DNA of 64,000 nt from Acidovorax sp. (GTDB taxonomy: Bacteria; Pseudomonadota; Gammaproteobacteria; Burkholderiales; Burkholderiaceae_C). The translations under genes and the position numbers were made by a program. Shown here in pieces: positions 26,401 to 34,969 of this stretch. Position 1 is the stretch's first letter; each line of letters opens with the position of its first letter. The DNA is taken from positions 1 through 64,000 of the forward strand of contig NZ_JAJTBB010000031.1 in the NCBI RefSeq assembly GCF_021287135.1, in the 5' to 3' direction. The notes below the pieces were generated by a model that saw nothing but the letters and a program-made list of their open reading frames with translations, did no database searches and had not been told where the DNA came from.

Positions 26401-27897
26401 TCAGGCCGCGCGGGCCCGGGCCGTACGCCGGGGCGTTGCGGCCTTGGCCGCCGGCAAGGCGCGCGACTGCTCGAGCAGGTAATGCACCAGCAAGCCCACC
26501 GGCCGGCCCGTGGCCCCCTTGGCGGCTCCGCCCTTCCAGGCCGTGCCGGCGATGTCCAGGTGCGCCCATGGAAGCTCGCCCACGAACTTCTGCAAAAACT
26601 TGGCCGCGGTGATGGAGCCCCCGGCGCGGCCGGCCACGTTGCCCATGTCCGCAAAATTGCTCTTGAGGCCGTCCGCATACTCATCATCCAGCGGCATCCG
26701 CCAGCACGGGTCCTGCGCCGCCTCGCCCGCCTGGTGCAAGGCCGAGGCCAGCGCCTCATTGTTGGCAAAGAGGCCGCTGCGCACGCCGCCCAGCGCAATC
26801 ACGCAGGCGCCGGTCAGCGTGGCAATGTCCACCACGGCGGCCGGCTTGAACCGCGCCGCATAGGTCAGCGCATCGCACAGCACCAGCCGGCCCTCGGCGT
26901 CGGTGTTCAGGATTTCAACGGTCTGGCCGCTCATGCTGGTGACCACGTCGCCCGGCTTGACCGCGCGGCCGTCGGGCATGTTCTCGCAGGCCGGCACCAG
27001 CCCTACCACGTTGATTGCCGGTTGCAGTTCCGCCAGCGCGCGGAACGTGCCCAGCACGCTCGCGGCACCGCCCATGTCGAACTTCATCTCGTCCATCTCG
27101 GCCGCGGGCTTGATGGAAATGCCGCCCGTGTCGAACGTGATGCCCTTGCCCACCAGCACCACGGGCGCCTGGTCCTTGCTGGCGCCGTTGTAGCGCAGCT
27201 CGATGAAGCGCAGCGGTTCTTCGGAACCACGCGCCACGGCCAGGAACGCCCCCATGCCCAGGCGCGCAACCTCGGCAGGGCCGTGGATCTTGCACTGGAT
27301 GCCGGGCAGCTTGGCCAGCGTCTTGGCCGCATTGGCCAGCAAGGTGGGGGTGGCGTGGTTGGCGGGGCGGTTGCCCCATTCGCGGGCAAACTCCACGCCG
27401 GCCACCAGGGCCACGCCCGTGTCGAAATCGGTGCGCACCGCCGTTGCCCCGGGCACGCCCACCACGCAGCGGCCCAGGCTGCGGGCCTCGACCTTGGTCT
27501 TGGTGGCGGTGTACACGTAGCTGGCGTCGGCCACGGCTAGCACGGCGGCACTGACCGCGCCGGCCGCGGGTTCTGCGGCAAAGCACAGCACGGCCCGCTT
27601 GGTCTGCGGCGCCTTCAGCGCACCAGCCACGGCCTGCACGGCCTGACGGGTGGCACGCGCCGAACCGTCGCCCTGCCCCACCAGCACCACCCGGCGCGCG
27701 GCGATGGCGGGCGCCTGGTACAGCTGCAGATGCTTGCCCGCTTTGGTCAGGAGATCTCCGTTCTTGAGCGCCAGGGCCGCCAGGACGGACAGCGCGTCCT
27801 TGCCCGGCTTGAAGCCTTCGGGCAGCAGGACGACCAGCAGGTCGCATTTCTCCGACGCTGCGGCAGCAAGGTCAAGGGTCTTGAGATCAAAGTTCAT
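26401..27897 (-). CDS. pepA: leucyl aminopeptidase
   Basis: Cytoplasmic M17 metallo-aminopeptidase (498 aa), hexameric in the family; some members also bind DNA. Metal and active-site motifs: VGKGITFDTGGISIKPAAEM, the signature NTDAEGRLVLCDALTYA, and a C-terminal region with GSITAAKFLQKFVGELPWAH. The start ATG at 27897 has AAGGAAAA eight bases ahead on its strand. Only 23 bp separate this start from the divergent lptF start, so the two promoters must overlap the opposite gene. Confidence 0.95.
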   Translation of the reverse strand: MNFDLKTLDLAAAASEKCDLLVVLLPEGFKPGKDALSVLAALALKNGDLLTKAGKHLQLYQAPAIAARRVVLVGQGDGSARATRQAVQAVAGALKAPQTKRAVLCFAAEPAAGAVSAAVLAVADASYVYTATKTKVEARSLGRCVVGVPGATAVRTDFDTGVALVAGVEFAREWGNRPANHATPTLLANAAKTLAKLPGIQCKIHGPAEVARLGMGAFLAVARGSEEPLRFIELRYNGASKDQAPVVLVGKGITFDTGGISIKPAAEMDEMKFDMGGAASVLGTFRALAELQPAINVVGLVPACENMPDGRAVKPGDVVTSMSGQTVEILNTDAEGRLVLCDALTYAARFKPAAVVDIATLTGACVIALGGVRSGLFANNEALASALHQAGEAAQDPCWRMPLDDEYADGLKSNFADMGNVAGRAGGSITAAKFLQKFVGELPWAHLDIAGTAWKGGAAKGATGRPVGLLVHYLLEQSRALPAAKAATPRRTARARAA

Positions 27898-27920
27898 AAT
27901 CAGTGTTTTCCTTCGAGCCA

Positions 27921-29024
27921 ATGTTATTCGATTCATCCATTCGCAAGGAGCTGGCGCGCAGCTTCGGCGCGACGCTGGTGGTGCTGGTCACGGTGGTGAT
28001 GACCATGATGCTCATCCGCACGCTGGGCCAGGCGTCGCGGGGCAGCGTGAGTCCGTCCGACGTGATGCTGGTCATGGGCTTTACCGTGCTGGGGCAGTTG
28101 CCCACCATTCTCAGCCTGAGCCTGTTCATCGCCGTGGTCGGCACGCTGTCGCGCATGTACCGCGACAGCGAAATGGTCATCTGGTTTGCCAGCGGGCGGG
28201 GGCTGGTCTCCCTGCTGCGGCCGCTGCTGCGGTTTGCGTGGCCGGTCATGGTGGTGATCGCTGTGCTGTCCCTGCTGGTGTGGCCCTGGGCCAATTCGCA
28301 GGTGCAGGAGCTCAAGACCCGCTACGAGCAGCGCAGCGACATCGACCGCATCGCCCCGGGGGAGTTCCAGGAGTCCTCCAACGGCAGCCGGGTGTTCTTC
28401 ATTGACAAGGACAGCCCGGACACGCAGGTCGGCAACAACATCTTCATTGCCGCCACCGATGGCGACAAGGAATCCGTCACTTCCGCGCGCAGCGCGCGGC
28501 TGGAGACGCGCAACGGCGAGCGCATGGCCCTGCTGACCGACGGCCAGCGCCTGGAGACATCGCGCGCTCGGCCGGGCGTCAAGATCAGCGAGTTCTCCGA
28601 GTACGGCACGCGCATCGGCTCGGCGGCCGCAGGCTCGGCCGAAGAAGCGTCCGCAAAGATGCGGCCGACCCATGAGCTGATGATGCAGCCGCTGCCGGCC
28701 TACCGCGCCGAACTGGGATGGCGCCTGGGGCTGGCGCTGGCCGCCGTCAATTTCGTGGTGCTGGGCCTGGCCGTGGCCAGCGTCAACCCGCGCGCGGCGC
28801 GCAGCACCAGTCTGGTGTTTGCGCTGTTCGCCTTCGTCGTCTACTACAACCTGATGACCCTCGGACAGAGCTGGGTGGGTGCAGGCCGCCTGGGGCTGAC
28901 CCCATTCATGGTGCTGCTGCACGGCGGCATGCTGCTGGCCTCGCTGGCGGTGCTGGGCATTCGGCACAACCAGTGGTCGCTGCGGCGGCTGTGGACCGCG
29001 CGCAGCGCCGGGGGAACCGCATGA
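27921..29024 (+). CDS. lptF: LPS export permease LptF
   Basis: Inner-membrane permease (367 aa) of the LptB2FG complex that extracts lipopolysaccharide. N-terminal membrane segments (GATLVVLVTVVMTMMLIRTL, GFTVLGQLPTILSLSLFIAV), a periplasmic beta-jellyroll region (about residues 120-270), then three membrane segments to the end. The ATG at 27921 gives the family start MLFDSSIRKELARSFGATL. No good ribosome site is visible in the 23-bp gap, so the mRNA may be nearly leaderless. Overlaps lptG by ATGA. Confidence 0.94.
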   Translation: MLFDSSIRKELARSFGATLVVLVTVVMTMMLIRTLGQASRGSVSPSDVMLVMGFTVLGQLPTILSLSLFIAVVGTLSRMYRDSEMVIWFASGRGLVSLLRPLLRFAWPVMVVIAVLSLLVWPWANSQVQELKTRYEQRSDIDRIAPGEFQESSNGSRVFFIDKDSPDTQVGNNIFIAATDGDKESVTSARSARLETRNGERMALLTDGQRLETSRARPGVKISEFSEYGTRIGSAAAGSAEEASAKMRPTHELMMQPLPAYRAELGWRLGLALAAVNFVVLGLAVASVNPRAARSTSLVFALFAFVVYYNLMTLGQSWVGAGRLGLTPFMVLLHGGMLLASLAVLGIRHNQWSLRRLWTARSAGGTA

Positions 29025-30127
29025 AAACCCTGCGCCGCCTCATCCACCGCGAAGCCCTGTTCGCGGTCGCCTTTGTCACCGCGGGCTTTTTGGCCCTGTT
29101 CTTCTTTTTCGACCTGGTGGACGAACTGCGCTGGGTGGGCAGCTCCGGGCCCGGGGGATACCAGTTGTCCCACGCGCTGCTGTTTGTGGCGCTGAGCGTG
29201 CCCAGCCACCTGTACGAGCTGCTGCCCATCACCGTGCTCATCGGCACCATCTTCGTGATGGCGCGGCTGGCCCAGAGTTCGGAATTCACCATCATGCGCA
29301 CCAGCGGCCTGGGTCCCTGGCGCGCACTGCGAACGCTGGTGACGCTGGGGGGCTTCTTTGTGCTGCTGACATTCGCCGTGGGCGACTATGTGGCGCCGCT
29401 GGCCGACCGCGCCGCCCAGCTGGTGAAGACCCGCTACCTGGGGCGCCTGACCACGGGTGCCACCGGCGCCTGGCTCAAGGAACGCCAGGAGGACCGGTCG
29501 TATGCCGTGAACGTGCGCGCACTCACGGCCCAGGGCGGCATGGTGGACGTGCGCATCTTCGAGTTCGATGCCAAGGGCCGCCTGGCGTCGCAGACGCGTG
29601 CGGCGTCGGGCCATTTTGGACGGGAGGGAGCCTGGACGCTGGAGCAGGTGCAGCGCAGCCGGTTTGAACAGCGGGGGGCCGACGAGGCCCGGGTGGAGCG
29701 CCTGGACGCCCCCACCTTTGAATGGCCGACCCGCATCAGCGCGGACATGGTGGCGGCCTCGCTGCTCAAGCCCGACCGCATGGCCACCATCGACCTCTTC
29801 CAGTACATCCGCCACCTGGATGCCAACGGGCAGTCCGCCCAGCGCTACGAGATCGAGTTCTGGCGCAAGGTGTTCTACCCGCTGTCCTGCCTGGTGATGG
29901 TGGTGCTGGCCCTGCCCTTTGCCTACCTGCATTTCCGCTCGGGCGGCATTGCGGGGTATGTGTTTGGCGGCGTGATGGCGGGCATCAGTTTCTTCCTGCT
30001 GAACAACGTGTTCGGCTATGCCGGCAACCTGCAAAACTGGTCGCCCATGCTCACGGCGGCGGCGCCGGGGCTGATCTATTCATTGCTGTCGCTGGCGGCG
30101 TTTGGCTGGCTGGTGCTGCGGCGATGA
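29021..30127 (+). CDS. lptG: LPS export permease LptG
   Basis: Second permease of LptB2FG (368 aa). Same layout as LptF: membrane segments near FVTAGFLALFFFFDLVDELR and LLPITVLIGTIFVMARLAQS, a periplasmic domain, then C-terminal segments (VFYPLSCLVMVVLALPFAYL, YVFGGVMAGISFFLLNNVFG). The start overlaps the lptF stop by 4 nt and its own stop overlaps the next start, so the three genes are translationally coupled. Confidence 0.94.
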   Translation: MKTLRRLIHREALFAVAFVTAGFLALFFFFDLVDELRWVGSSGPGGYQLSHALLFVALSVPSHLYELLPITVLIGTIFVMARLAQSSEFTIMRTSGLGPWRALRTLVTLGGFFVLLTFAVGDYVAPLADRAAQLVKTRYLGRLTTGATGAWLKERQEDRSYAVNVRALTAQGGMVDVRIFEFDAKGRLASQTRAASGHFGREGAWTLEQVQRSRFEQRGADEARVERLDAPTFEWPTRISADMVAASLLKPDRMATIDLFQYIRHLDANGQSAQRYEIEFWRKVFYPLSCLVMVVLALPFAYLHFRSGGIAGYVFGGVMAGISFFLLNNVFGYAGNLQNWSPMLTAAAPGLIYSLLSLAAFGWLVLRR

Positions 30128-30528
30128 CCGGTGCTGCCCCTTCCCTGGCGCCCAAGGCGCAACAGGCCGTGGTGCTGTTCTCCCACGGCTCCCGCGATCC
30201 GCTGTGGCGCGCGCCCATCGAGGCCGTGGCGGCCCGCATTGCCGCGCAGCACCCCGAGCGCCCGGTGGTGTGCGCCTATCTGGAACTCAGCGAGCCTTCC
30301 CTGCCCCAGGCCGTCGATCAGCTGGTGCAGCAAGGCGCCGCCGGCGTCACCGTGGTGCCCATGTTCCTGGGCACGGGCAAACATGCGCGGGCCGACCTGC
30401 CGGTGCTGGTGGAGCAATTGCGCGCCGCGCACCCTGCCGTTCGCCTGCACGTCCAGCCCGCCGTGGGCGAAGACCCGCGCATCACCGCCTTGATGGCCGA
30501 GATTGCCTGCGAGTTGCCGCCCAGCTAA
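30124..30528 (+). CDS. cbiX: CbiX/SirB-type sirohydrochlorin chelatase
   Basis: Short single-domain chelatase (134 aa) expected to insert Fe or Co into sirohydrochlorin. Motifs AVVLFSHGSRDPLWRAPIEA and PMFLGTGKHARADLPVLVEQ contain the conserved metal-handling histidines. The size matches the short CbiX form that works as a dimer. It is coupled to lptG by ATGA and lies just ahead of cysB, which fits a role in siroheme synthesis for sulfite reduction. Confidence 0.85.
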   Translation: MTGAAPSLAPKAQQAVVLFSHGSRDPLWRAPIEAVAARIAAQHPERPVVCAYLELSEPSLPQAVDQLVQQGAAGVTVVPMFLGTGKHARADLPVLVEQLRAAHPAVRLHVQPAVGEDPRITALMAEIACELPPS

Positions 30529-30560
30529 AAGTCGTGGCGCCCGCCTGATTCACTTAGACG

Positions 30561-30581
30561 ATTGCAGCATAATGATGCAAT
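30561..30581. promoter_or_regulatory. LysR-type operator candidate upstream of cysB
   Basis: ATTGCA-N9-TGCAAT, a dyad of the T-N11-A type bound by LysR-family regulators, 20 bp before the cysB start and overlapping a CATAAT that could be a -10. Suggests autoregulation. Confidence 0.4.
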
Positions 30582-30600
30582 TCTTTAGGCGATATCAGAT

Positions 30601-31542
30601 ATGAATCTGCATCAGTTCCGCTTTGTGCAAGAGGCCGCGCGGCGCAACCTCAACCTCACCGAGGCCGCCAAGGCCCTCCACACCTCGCAGCCGGGGGTGT
30701 CCAAGGCCATCATCGAACTGGAAGAAGAGCTGGGCGTGGACATCTTTGCCCGGCACGGCAAGCGCCTCAAGCGCATCACCGAACCCGGCCAGCATGTGCT
30801 CAAGAGCATCGAGGTCATCATGCGCGAGGTGGGCAACCTCAAGCGGATCGGCGAGCAGTTCAGCGCGCAGGACAGCGGCACCCTCAGCATCGCCACCACC
30901 CACACGCAGGCCCGCTACGTGCTGCCCGTGCCCGTGGCCCGCCTGCGCGAGGCCTATCCCAAGGTCAACATCAGCCTGCACCAGGCCACCCCGCACGAGG
31001 TGGCCCGCATGGTGATCGACGAAGTGGCCGAGATCGGCATGGCGACCGAGTCCCTGGCCGACTACCCCGATCTGGTCACCCTGCCCTGCTATGAATGGCA
31101 GCACGTGCTGGTGGTGCCCAACGACCACCCGCTGGCGCAGAAGGAGCGCATCGGCCTGGACGACCTGGCGCACGAGTCGCTCATCACCTACCACCCGTCC
31201 TTCACCGGCCGCGGCAAGATCGACCACGCCTTTGCGGCGCGCAAACTGCAGCCGCGCATCGTGCTGGAGGCCATCGACTCGGACGTGATCAAGACCTACG
31301 TGCGCCTGGGCCTGGGCATCGGGATCGTGGCCGAGATGGCCATGCGCGACGACCCCGTGGGCGACTTGGCCGTGCGCCCGGTGGGCCACCTCTTCGGCCA
31401 GAGCGTGGCGCGGGTCGCCTTCAAGCGCGGTGCCTACCTGCGCAACTTTGTGTACCGTTTTGCCGAACTGCTCAGCGACCGCCTGAGCCGCGAGCTGATC
31501 GCCCGCGCGATGACGGGCCATGTGAATGATTACGAGCTGTAG
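30601..31542 (+). CDS. cysB: CysB-family LysR-type transcriptional regulator
   Basis: 313-residue regulator of sulfur assimilation. The winged helix MNLHQFRFVQEAARRNLNLT, EAAKALHTSQPGVSKAIIEL is the CysB/Cbl type. The effector domain has TTHTQARYVLPVPVARLREA, ATPHEVARMVIDEVAEIGMA and YHPSFTGRGKIDHAF, all CysB features. Cbl is a possible alternative name. Next to a sirohydrochlorin chelatase, fitting sulfite reduction. A LysR-type dyad lies just upstream. Confidence 0.92.
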   Translation: MNLHQFRFVQEAARRNLNLTEAAKALHTSQPGVSKAIIELEEELGVDIFARHGKRLKRITEPGQHVLKSIEVIMREVGNLKRIGEQFSAQDSGTLSIATTHTQARYVLPVPVARLREAYPKVNISLHQATPHEVARMVIDEVAEIGMATESLADYPDLVTLPCYEWQHVLVVPNDHPLAQKERIGLDDLAHESLITYHPSFTGRGKIDHAFAARKLQPRIVLEAIDSDVIKTYVRLGLGIGIVAEMAMRDDPVGDLAVRPVGHLFGQSVARVAFKRGAYLRNFVYRFAELLSDRLSRELIARAMTGHVNDYEL

Positions 31543-31589
31543 CCGGATCACCGAGCTCTGATGAACAACGCGTCTTTCTCCTCCTTGCC

Positions 31590-32741
31590 ATGACCACCCC
31601 GACCTTCCCCAGCAAGCTGCCCACCGTCGGCACCACGATCTTCACCGTCATGTCGGCCCTGGCCACCGAGCACCAGGCCGTGAACCTGGGCCAGGGCTTC
31701 CCGGACTTTGAATGTGCGCCCGAACTGGTGAACGCCGTCACCCGGGCCATGCAGGCCGGCCACAACCAGTACCCACCCATGCCCGGCGTGCCCGTGCTGC
31801 GCGAGGCCGTGGCCCGCAAGATCGAGGCGCTGCACGGCCGCGCCTACAACCCTGGCACCGAAATCACCATCACCGCCGGGGCCACGCAGGCCATCATCAC
31901 CGCCATCCTGGCCATCGTGCACCCGGGCGACGAAGTGATCGTGCTCGACCCCTGCTACGACAGCTACGTGCCCAACATCGACCTGGCCGGCGGCAAGGCC
32001 GTGCGCGTGCCGCTCACGCCCGGCACCTTCCGCCCCGACTTCGCCAAGATCAGCGCGGCCATCACGCCGCGCACGCGTGCCCTCATCATCAACAGCCCGC
32101 ACAATCCCAGCGCCACCATCTGGACGGCCGAAGAGATGCGCCAGCTCGAAGCCCTGCTCGCGCCCACCCACATCCTGCTCATCAGCGACGAGGTGTACGA
32201 GCACATGGTGTTCGATGGTGCCGAGCACCAGAGCGCCGCGCGCTTCCCCGGCCTGGCCGAGCGGGCGTTCATCGTCTCCAGCTTTGGCAAGACCTTCCAC
32301 GTCACGGGCTGGAAGGTCGGCACGGTGGCCGCGCCCGCGGCCCTGACGGCCGAGTTCCGCAAGGTGCACCAGTTCAACGTGTTCACCGTCAACACGCCCA
32401 TGCAGCACGGCCTGGCGGCCTACCTGCAAGACCCTGCGCCCTATTTGCAGCTGCCCGCCTTCTACCAGGCCAAGCGCGACCTGTTCCGCGAGGGCCTGAA
32501 GGATTCGCGCCTGAAGCTGCTGCCCAGCACCGGCAGCTACTTCCAGTGCGTGGACATCTCGGCCGTGAGCGACCTGAGCGAATCCGATTTCTGCCAATGG
32601 CTCACCCGCGAAGTGGGCGTGGCCGCCATCCCGCTGTCGGCCTTCTACGCCGATGGCTTTGACCAGCGCGTGGTGCGGTTCTGCTTCGCCAAGAAGGACG
32701 AAACCCTGCGGGCGGCGCTGGAGCGGCTGCGCAAGCTGTGA
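31590..32741 (+). CDS. PLP-dependent aminotransferase, methionine aminotransferase-like
   Basis: Fold-type I aminotransferase (383 aa) close to YbdL/MtnE-type enzymes, which transaminate methionine and related amino acids. N-terminus KLPTVGTTIFTVMSALATEH, QAVNLGQGFPDFE; ITAGATQAIITAILAIVHPG; the PLP lysine is in SFGKTFHVTGWKVG; and a conserved Arg near RVVRFCFAKKDETL. Substrate is inferred from the neighbour-independent resemblance only. It follows cysB by 47 bp, consistent with a sulfur amino acid role. Confidence 0.88.
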   Translation: MTTPTFPSKLPTVGTTIFTVMSALATEHQAVNLGQGFPDFECAPELVNAVTRAMQAGHNQYPPMPGVPVLREAVARKIEALHGRAYNPGTEITITAGATQAIITAILAIVHPGDEVIVLDPCYDSYVPNIDLAGGKAVRVPLTPGTFRPDFAKISAAITPRTRALIINSPHNPSATIWTAEEMRQLEALLAPTHILLISDEVYEHMVFDGAEHQSAARFPGLAERAFIVSSFGKTFHVTGWKVGTVAAPAALTAEFRKVHQFNVFTVNTPMQHGLAAYLQDPAPYLQLPAFYQAKRDLFREGLKDSRLKLLPSTGSYFQCVDISAVSDLSESDFCQWLTREVGVAAIPLSAFYADGFDQRVVRFCFAKKDETLRAALERLRKL

Positions 32742-32758
32742 CACGGTCGCTGGACCCG

Positions 32759-32825
32759 ATTTTTTAAGCAAAATTGGCCTCCAGCGCTGATGCAGCAAGC
32801 GCTGGCAGCTATCAAATTTGATGCA
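32759..32825. repeat. dispersed AGCGCT-core inverted repeat, copy 3
   Basis: ATTTTTTAAGCAAAATTGGC, CTCCAGCGCTGATGCAGC and AAGCGCTGGCAGCTATCA: perfect AGCGCT-N8-AGCGCT spacing with A/T-rich flanks, just after the aminotransferase gene. Confidence 0.75.
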
Positions 32826-32868
32826 TTGCCCACCGCCGCAGCGCGGTGGCAGCGCCGTTCTGACGACG

Positions 32869-32890
32869 TTCTTGATGCCTTCTTGATACC
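32869..32890 (+). promoter_or_regulatory. tandem direct repeats upstream of kdp, candidate KdpE site
   Basis: TTCTTGATGCC at 32869-32879 is followed at once by TTCTTGATACC at 32880-32890; a third TCTTGAT occurs at 32913. Eleven-bp phasing and the position 72 bp before the first kdp start fit an activator site or -35 region. Confidence 0.4.
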
Positions 32891-32961
32891 CCGCCCCCAC
32901 CTCTTGCGCGCATCTTGATGCGCACATTCCTAGCATCGGTCCATGTCTCAAGGAGATGCAC

Positions 32962-33066
32962 ATGGACTGGGTTTTCAGAGGAACGGGCGGCGCGCTGCCC
33001 ACCGCCAACGGTGTAGCCAAGCGCCTCGCGCTGCTGCAGGCACGCAGCGAAGGGGGCCGGTCATGA
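32962..33066 (+). CDS. small ORF leading the kdp operon
   Basis: 34 codons starting [20 protein letters not shown] and ending SEGGRS. The ribosome site AAGGAGATG is near perfect at 5-6 bases spacing, the best in the operon. Its stop overlaps the kdpF start (ATGA), so kdpF translation is coupled to it. No membrane segment; the peptide is basic at the C-terminus. I do not recognise a family. It may be a kdp accessory peptide, or a leader that delivers ribosomes to the very short kdpF. Confidence 0.55.
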   Translation: MDWVFRGTGGALPTANGVAKRLALLQARSEGGRS

Positions 33067-33158
33067 GCAGCGGCTGGATGATCCTGGCGGCTGTTCTCGC
33101 CGCCGGCCTGCTCGTGTACTTGGTCGCAGCGTTGCTGCGGCCGGAGGACTTCTCATGA
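33063..33158 (+). CDS. kdpF: K+-transporting ATPase subunit KdpF
   Basis: 31-residue single-span membrane peptide ([20 protein letters not shown], then ALLRPEDFS). The ending LL-RPE-F is typical of KdpF, which stabilises the KdpABC complex. Overlaps both the upstream small ORF and kdpA by ATGA. Confidence 0.9.
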   Translation: MSSGWMILAAVLAAGLLVYLVAALLRPEDFS

Positions 33159-34948
33159 GCACCACCGCCTGGCTGCAACTGGCGGTGTTCATGGCACTGC
33201 TGCTGGCGCTGGCCTGGCCGCTGGCGCGCTATATCGACGCCGTGATGGCGGGCCGCTTTGCCCTCGGGCGGCGGCTGGAAGGCCCGCTGTTCAAGCTGGC
33301 AGGCGTGCGGCCTGACGAGGAAACCGGCTGGCGGCGCTACGCGCTGGGCCTGCTGGTGTTCAACGGCCTGGGCGTGCTGGCCGTGTATGCGCTGCAGCGC
33401 TGGCAGGCCGTGCTGCCGCTCAACCCACAGGGCCTGCCTGCCGTGGCGCCCGATTCGGCCTTCAACACCGCTGTCAGCTTTGTCACCAATACCAACTGGC
33501 AGGGCTATGGCGGGGAAAGCACCATGAGCTACCTCACGCAGATGCTGGCGCTCACGGTGCAGAACTTCCTGTCGGCCGCCACGGGCCTGGTCGTCGTCAT
33601 CGCGCTGGTGCGCGGGTTTGCGCGGCATTCCGCACAAAGCATCGGCAATGTGTGGGCCGACCTGACCCGCGCCACGCTGTGGGTGCTGCTGCCCCTGTCG
33701 CTGGTGCTGGCCGTGGTGTTTGCAGGCCAGGGCGTGATCCAGAACCTGTCGCCCTACACGCCAGTGCAGACGCTGGAGCCCGTGCACTACGACGCGCCCC
33801 GGCTTGATGGCGCGGGCCAGCCGGTGCTGGATGCCCAGGGCGCCCCGGTCACCGAGCCCGCCACGCAAACCACCCAGACCCTGGCCATGGGGCCCGTCGC
33901 CTCGCAGCTGGCCATCAAGATGCTGGGCACCAATGGCGGCGGCTTCTTCAACGCCAACTCGGCCCACCCGTTCGAGAACCCCTCGGCCGCCAGCAACCTG
34001 CTGCAAATGCTGGCGATCTTTGCGATCCCTGCCGCCCTGTGCCTGGTGTTCGGCCGCATGGTGGGCGACGAGCGCCAGGGCTGGACGATTCTGGCGACGA
34101 TGAGCCTGCTCTTCGTGGTGGCCGTCGTGGCGGCCACCACCTTTGAGCAGCAGGGCAACCCGCTGCTGGCCTCGCTGGGCGTGGACCAGGCTGCCAGCGC
34201 CTTGCAGGCGGGCGGCAACATGGAAGGCAAGGAAACGCGCTTTGGCATCGCCACCTCGGCCCTGTTCGCCGTGATCACCACGGCGGCCAGCTGCGGCGCG
34301 GTGATCGCGATGCACGACAGCTTCACCCCCCTGGGCGGCATGGTGCCCATGGTGCTGATGCAGATGGGCGAGGTGGTGTTTGGCGGCGTGGGTTCTGGCC
34401 TGTACGGCATGCTGGTGTTCGCCATCCTGGCTGTGTTCATTGCCGGGCTGATGATTGGCCGCACGCCCGAATACCTGGGCAAGAAGATCGAGACGCACGA
34501 GATGAAGCTCGTGTCCATCGCCATCCTCGTCACGCCGTTGCTGGTGCTGCTGGGCACGGCCGTGGCGGTGATGAGCGACGCAGGCCGCGCGGGCCTGGCC
34601 AACCCCGGTGCCCACGGGTTCAGCGAGGTGCTGTATGCGCTGTCCTCCGCCGCCAACAACAACGGCAGCGCCTTTGCCGGGCTGTCCGCCAACACCCCGT
34701 TCTACAACCTGCTGCTGGCCGTGGCCATGGGGCTGGGCCGCTTTGGCGTGATCGTGCCGGTGCTGGCCATGGCCGGGTCCCTGGCCACCAAGAAGCGCGC
34801 CACCGCCACCGACGGCACCTTGCCCACGCACGGCCCGCTGTTTGTGGCGCTGCTGGCGGGCGTGGTGCTGCTGGTGGGCTTGCTGAACTATGTGCCCGCG
34901 CTGGCGCTGGGCCCGGTGGTTGAGCAACTGGTGCTGACCACACGCTAA
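33155..34948 (+). CDS. kdpA: K+-transporting ATPase subunit KdpA
   Basis: K+-selective channel-like subunit (597 aa) of the high-affinity KdpFABC pump. It has about ten membrane spans and degenerate selectivity loops such as [31 protein letters not shown] and [17 protein letters not shown] overlaps the kdpF stop. Length is somewhat above the E. coli protein (557 aa), the difference lying in the loop near residues 205-250. Confidence 0.96.
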   Translation: MSTTAWLQLAVFMALLLALAWPLARYIDAVMAGRFALGRRLEGPLFKLAGVRPDEETGWRRYALGLLVFNGLGVLAVYALQRWQAVLPLNPQGLPAVAPDSAFNTAVSFVTNTNWQGYGGESTMSYLTQMLALTVQNFLSAATGLVVVIALVRGFARHSAQSIGNVWADLTRATLWVLLPLSLVLAVVFAGQGVIQNLSPYTPVQTLEPVHYDAPRLDGAGQPVLDAQGAPVTEPATQTTQTLAMGPVASQLAIKMLGTNGGGFFNANSAHPFENPSAASNLLQMLAIFAIPAALCLVFGRMVGDERQGWTILATMSLLFVVAVVAATTFEQQGNPLLASLGVDQAASALQAGGNMEGKETRFGIATSALFAVITTAASCGAVIAMHDSFTPLGGMVPMVLMQMGEVVFGGVGSGLYGMLVFAILAVFIAGLMIGRTPEYLGKKIETHEMKLVSIAILVTPLLVLLGTAVAVMSDAGRAGLANPGAHGFSEVLYALSSAANNNGSAFAGLSANTPFYNLLLAVAMGLGRFGVIVPVLAMAGSLATKKRATATDGTLPTHGPLFVALLAGVVLLVGLLNYVPALALGPVVEQLVLTTR

Positions 34949-34969
34949 AGAAATGGCACGGAGATTGTG

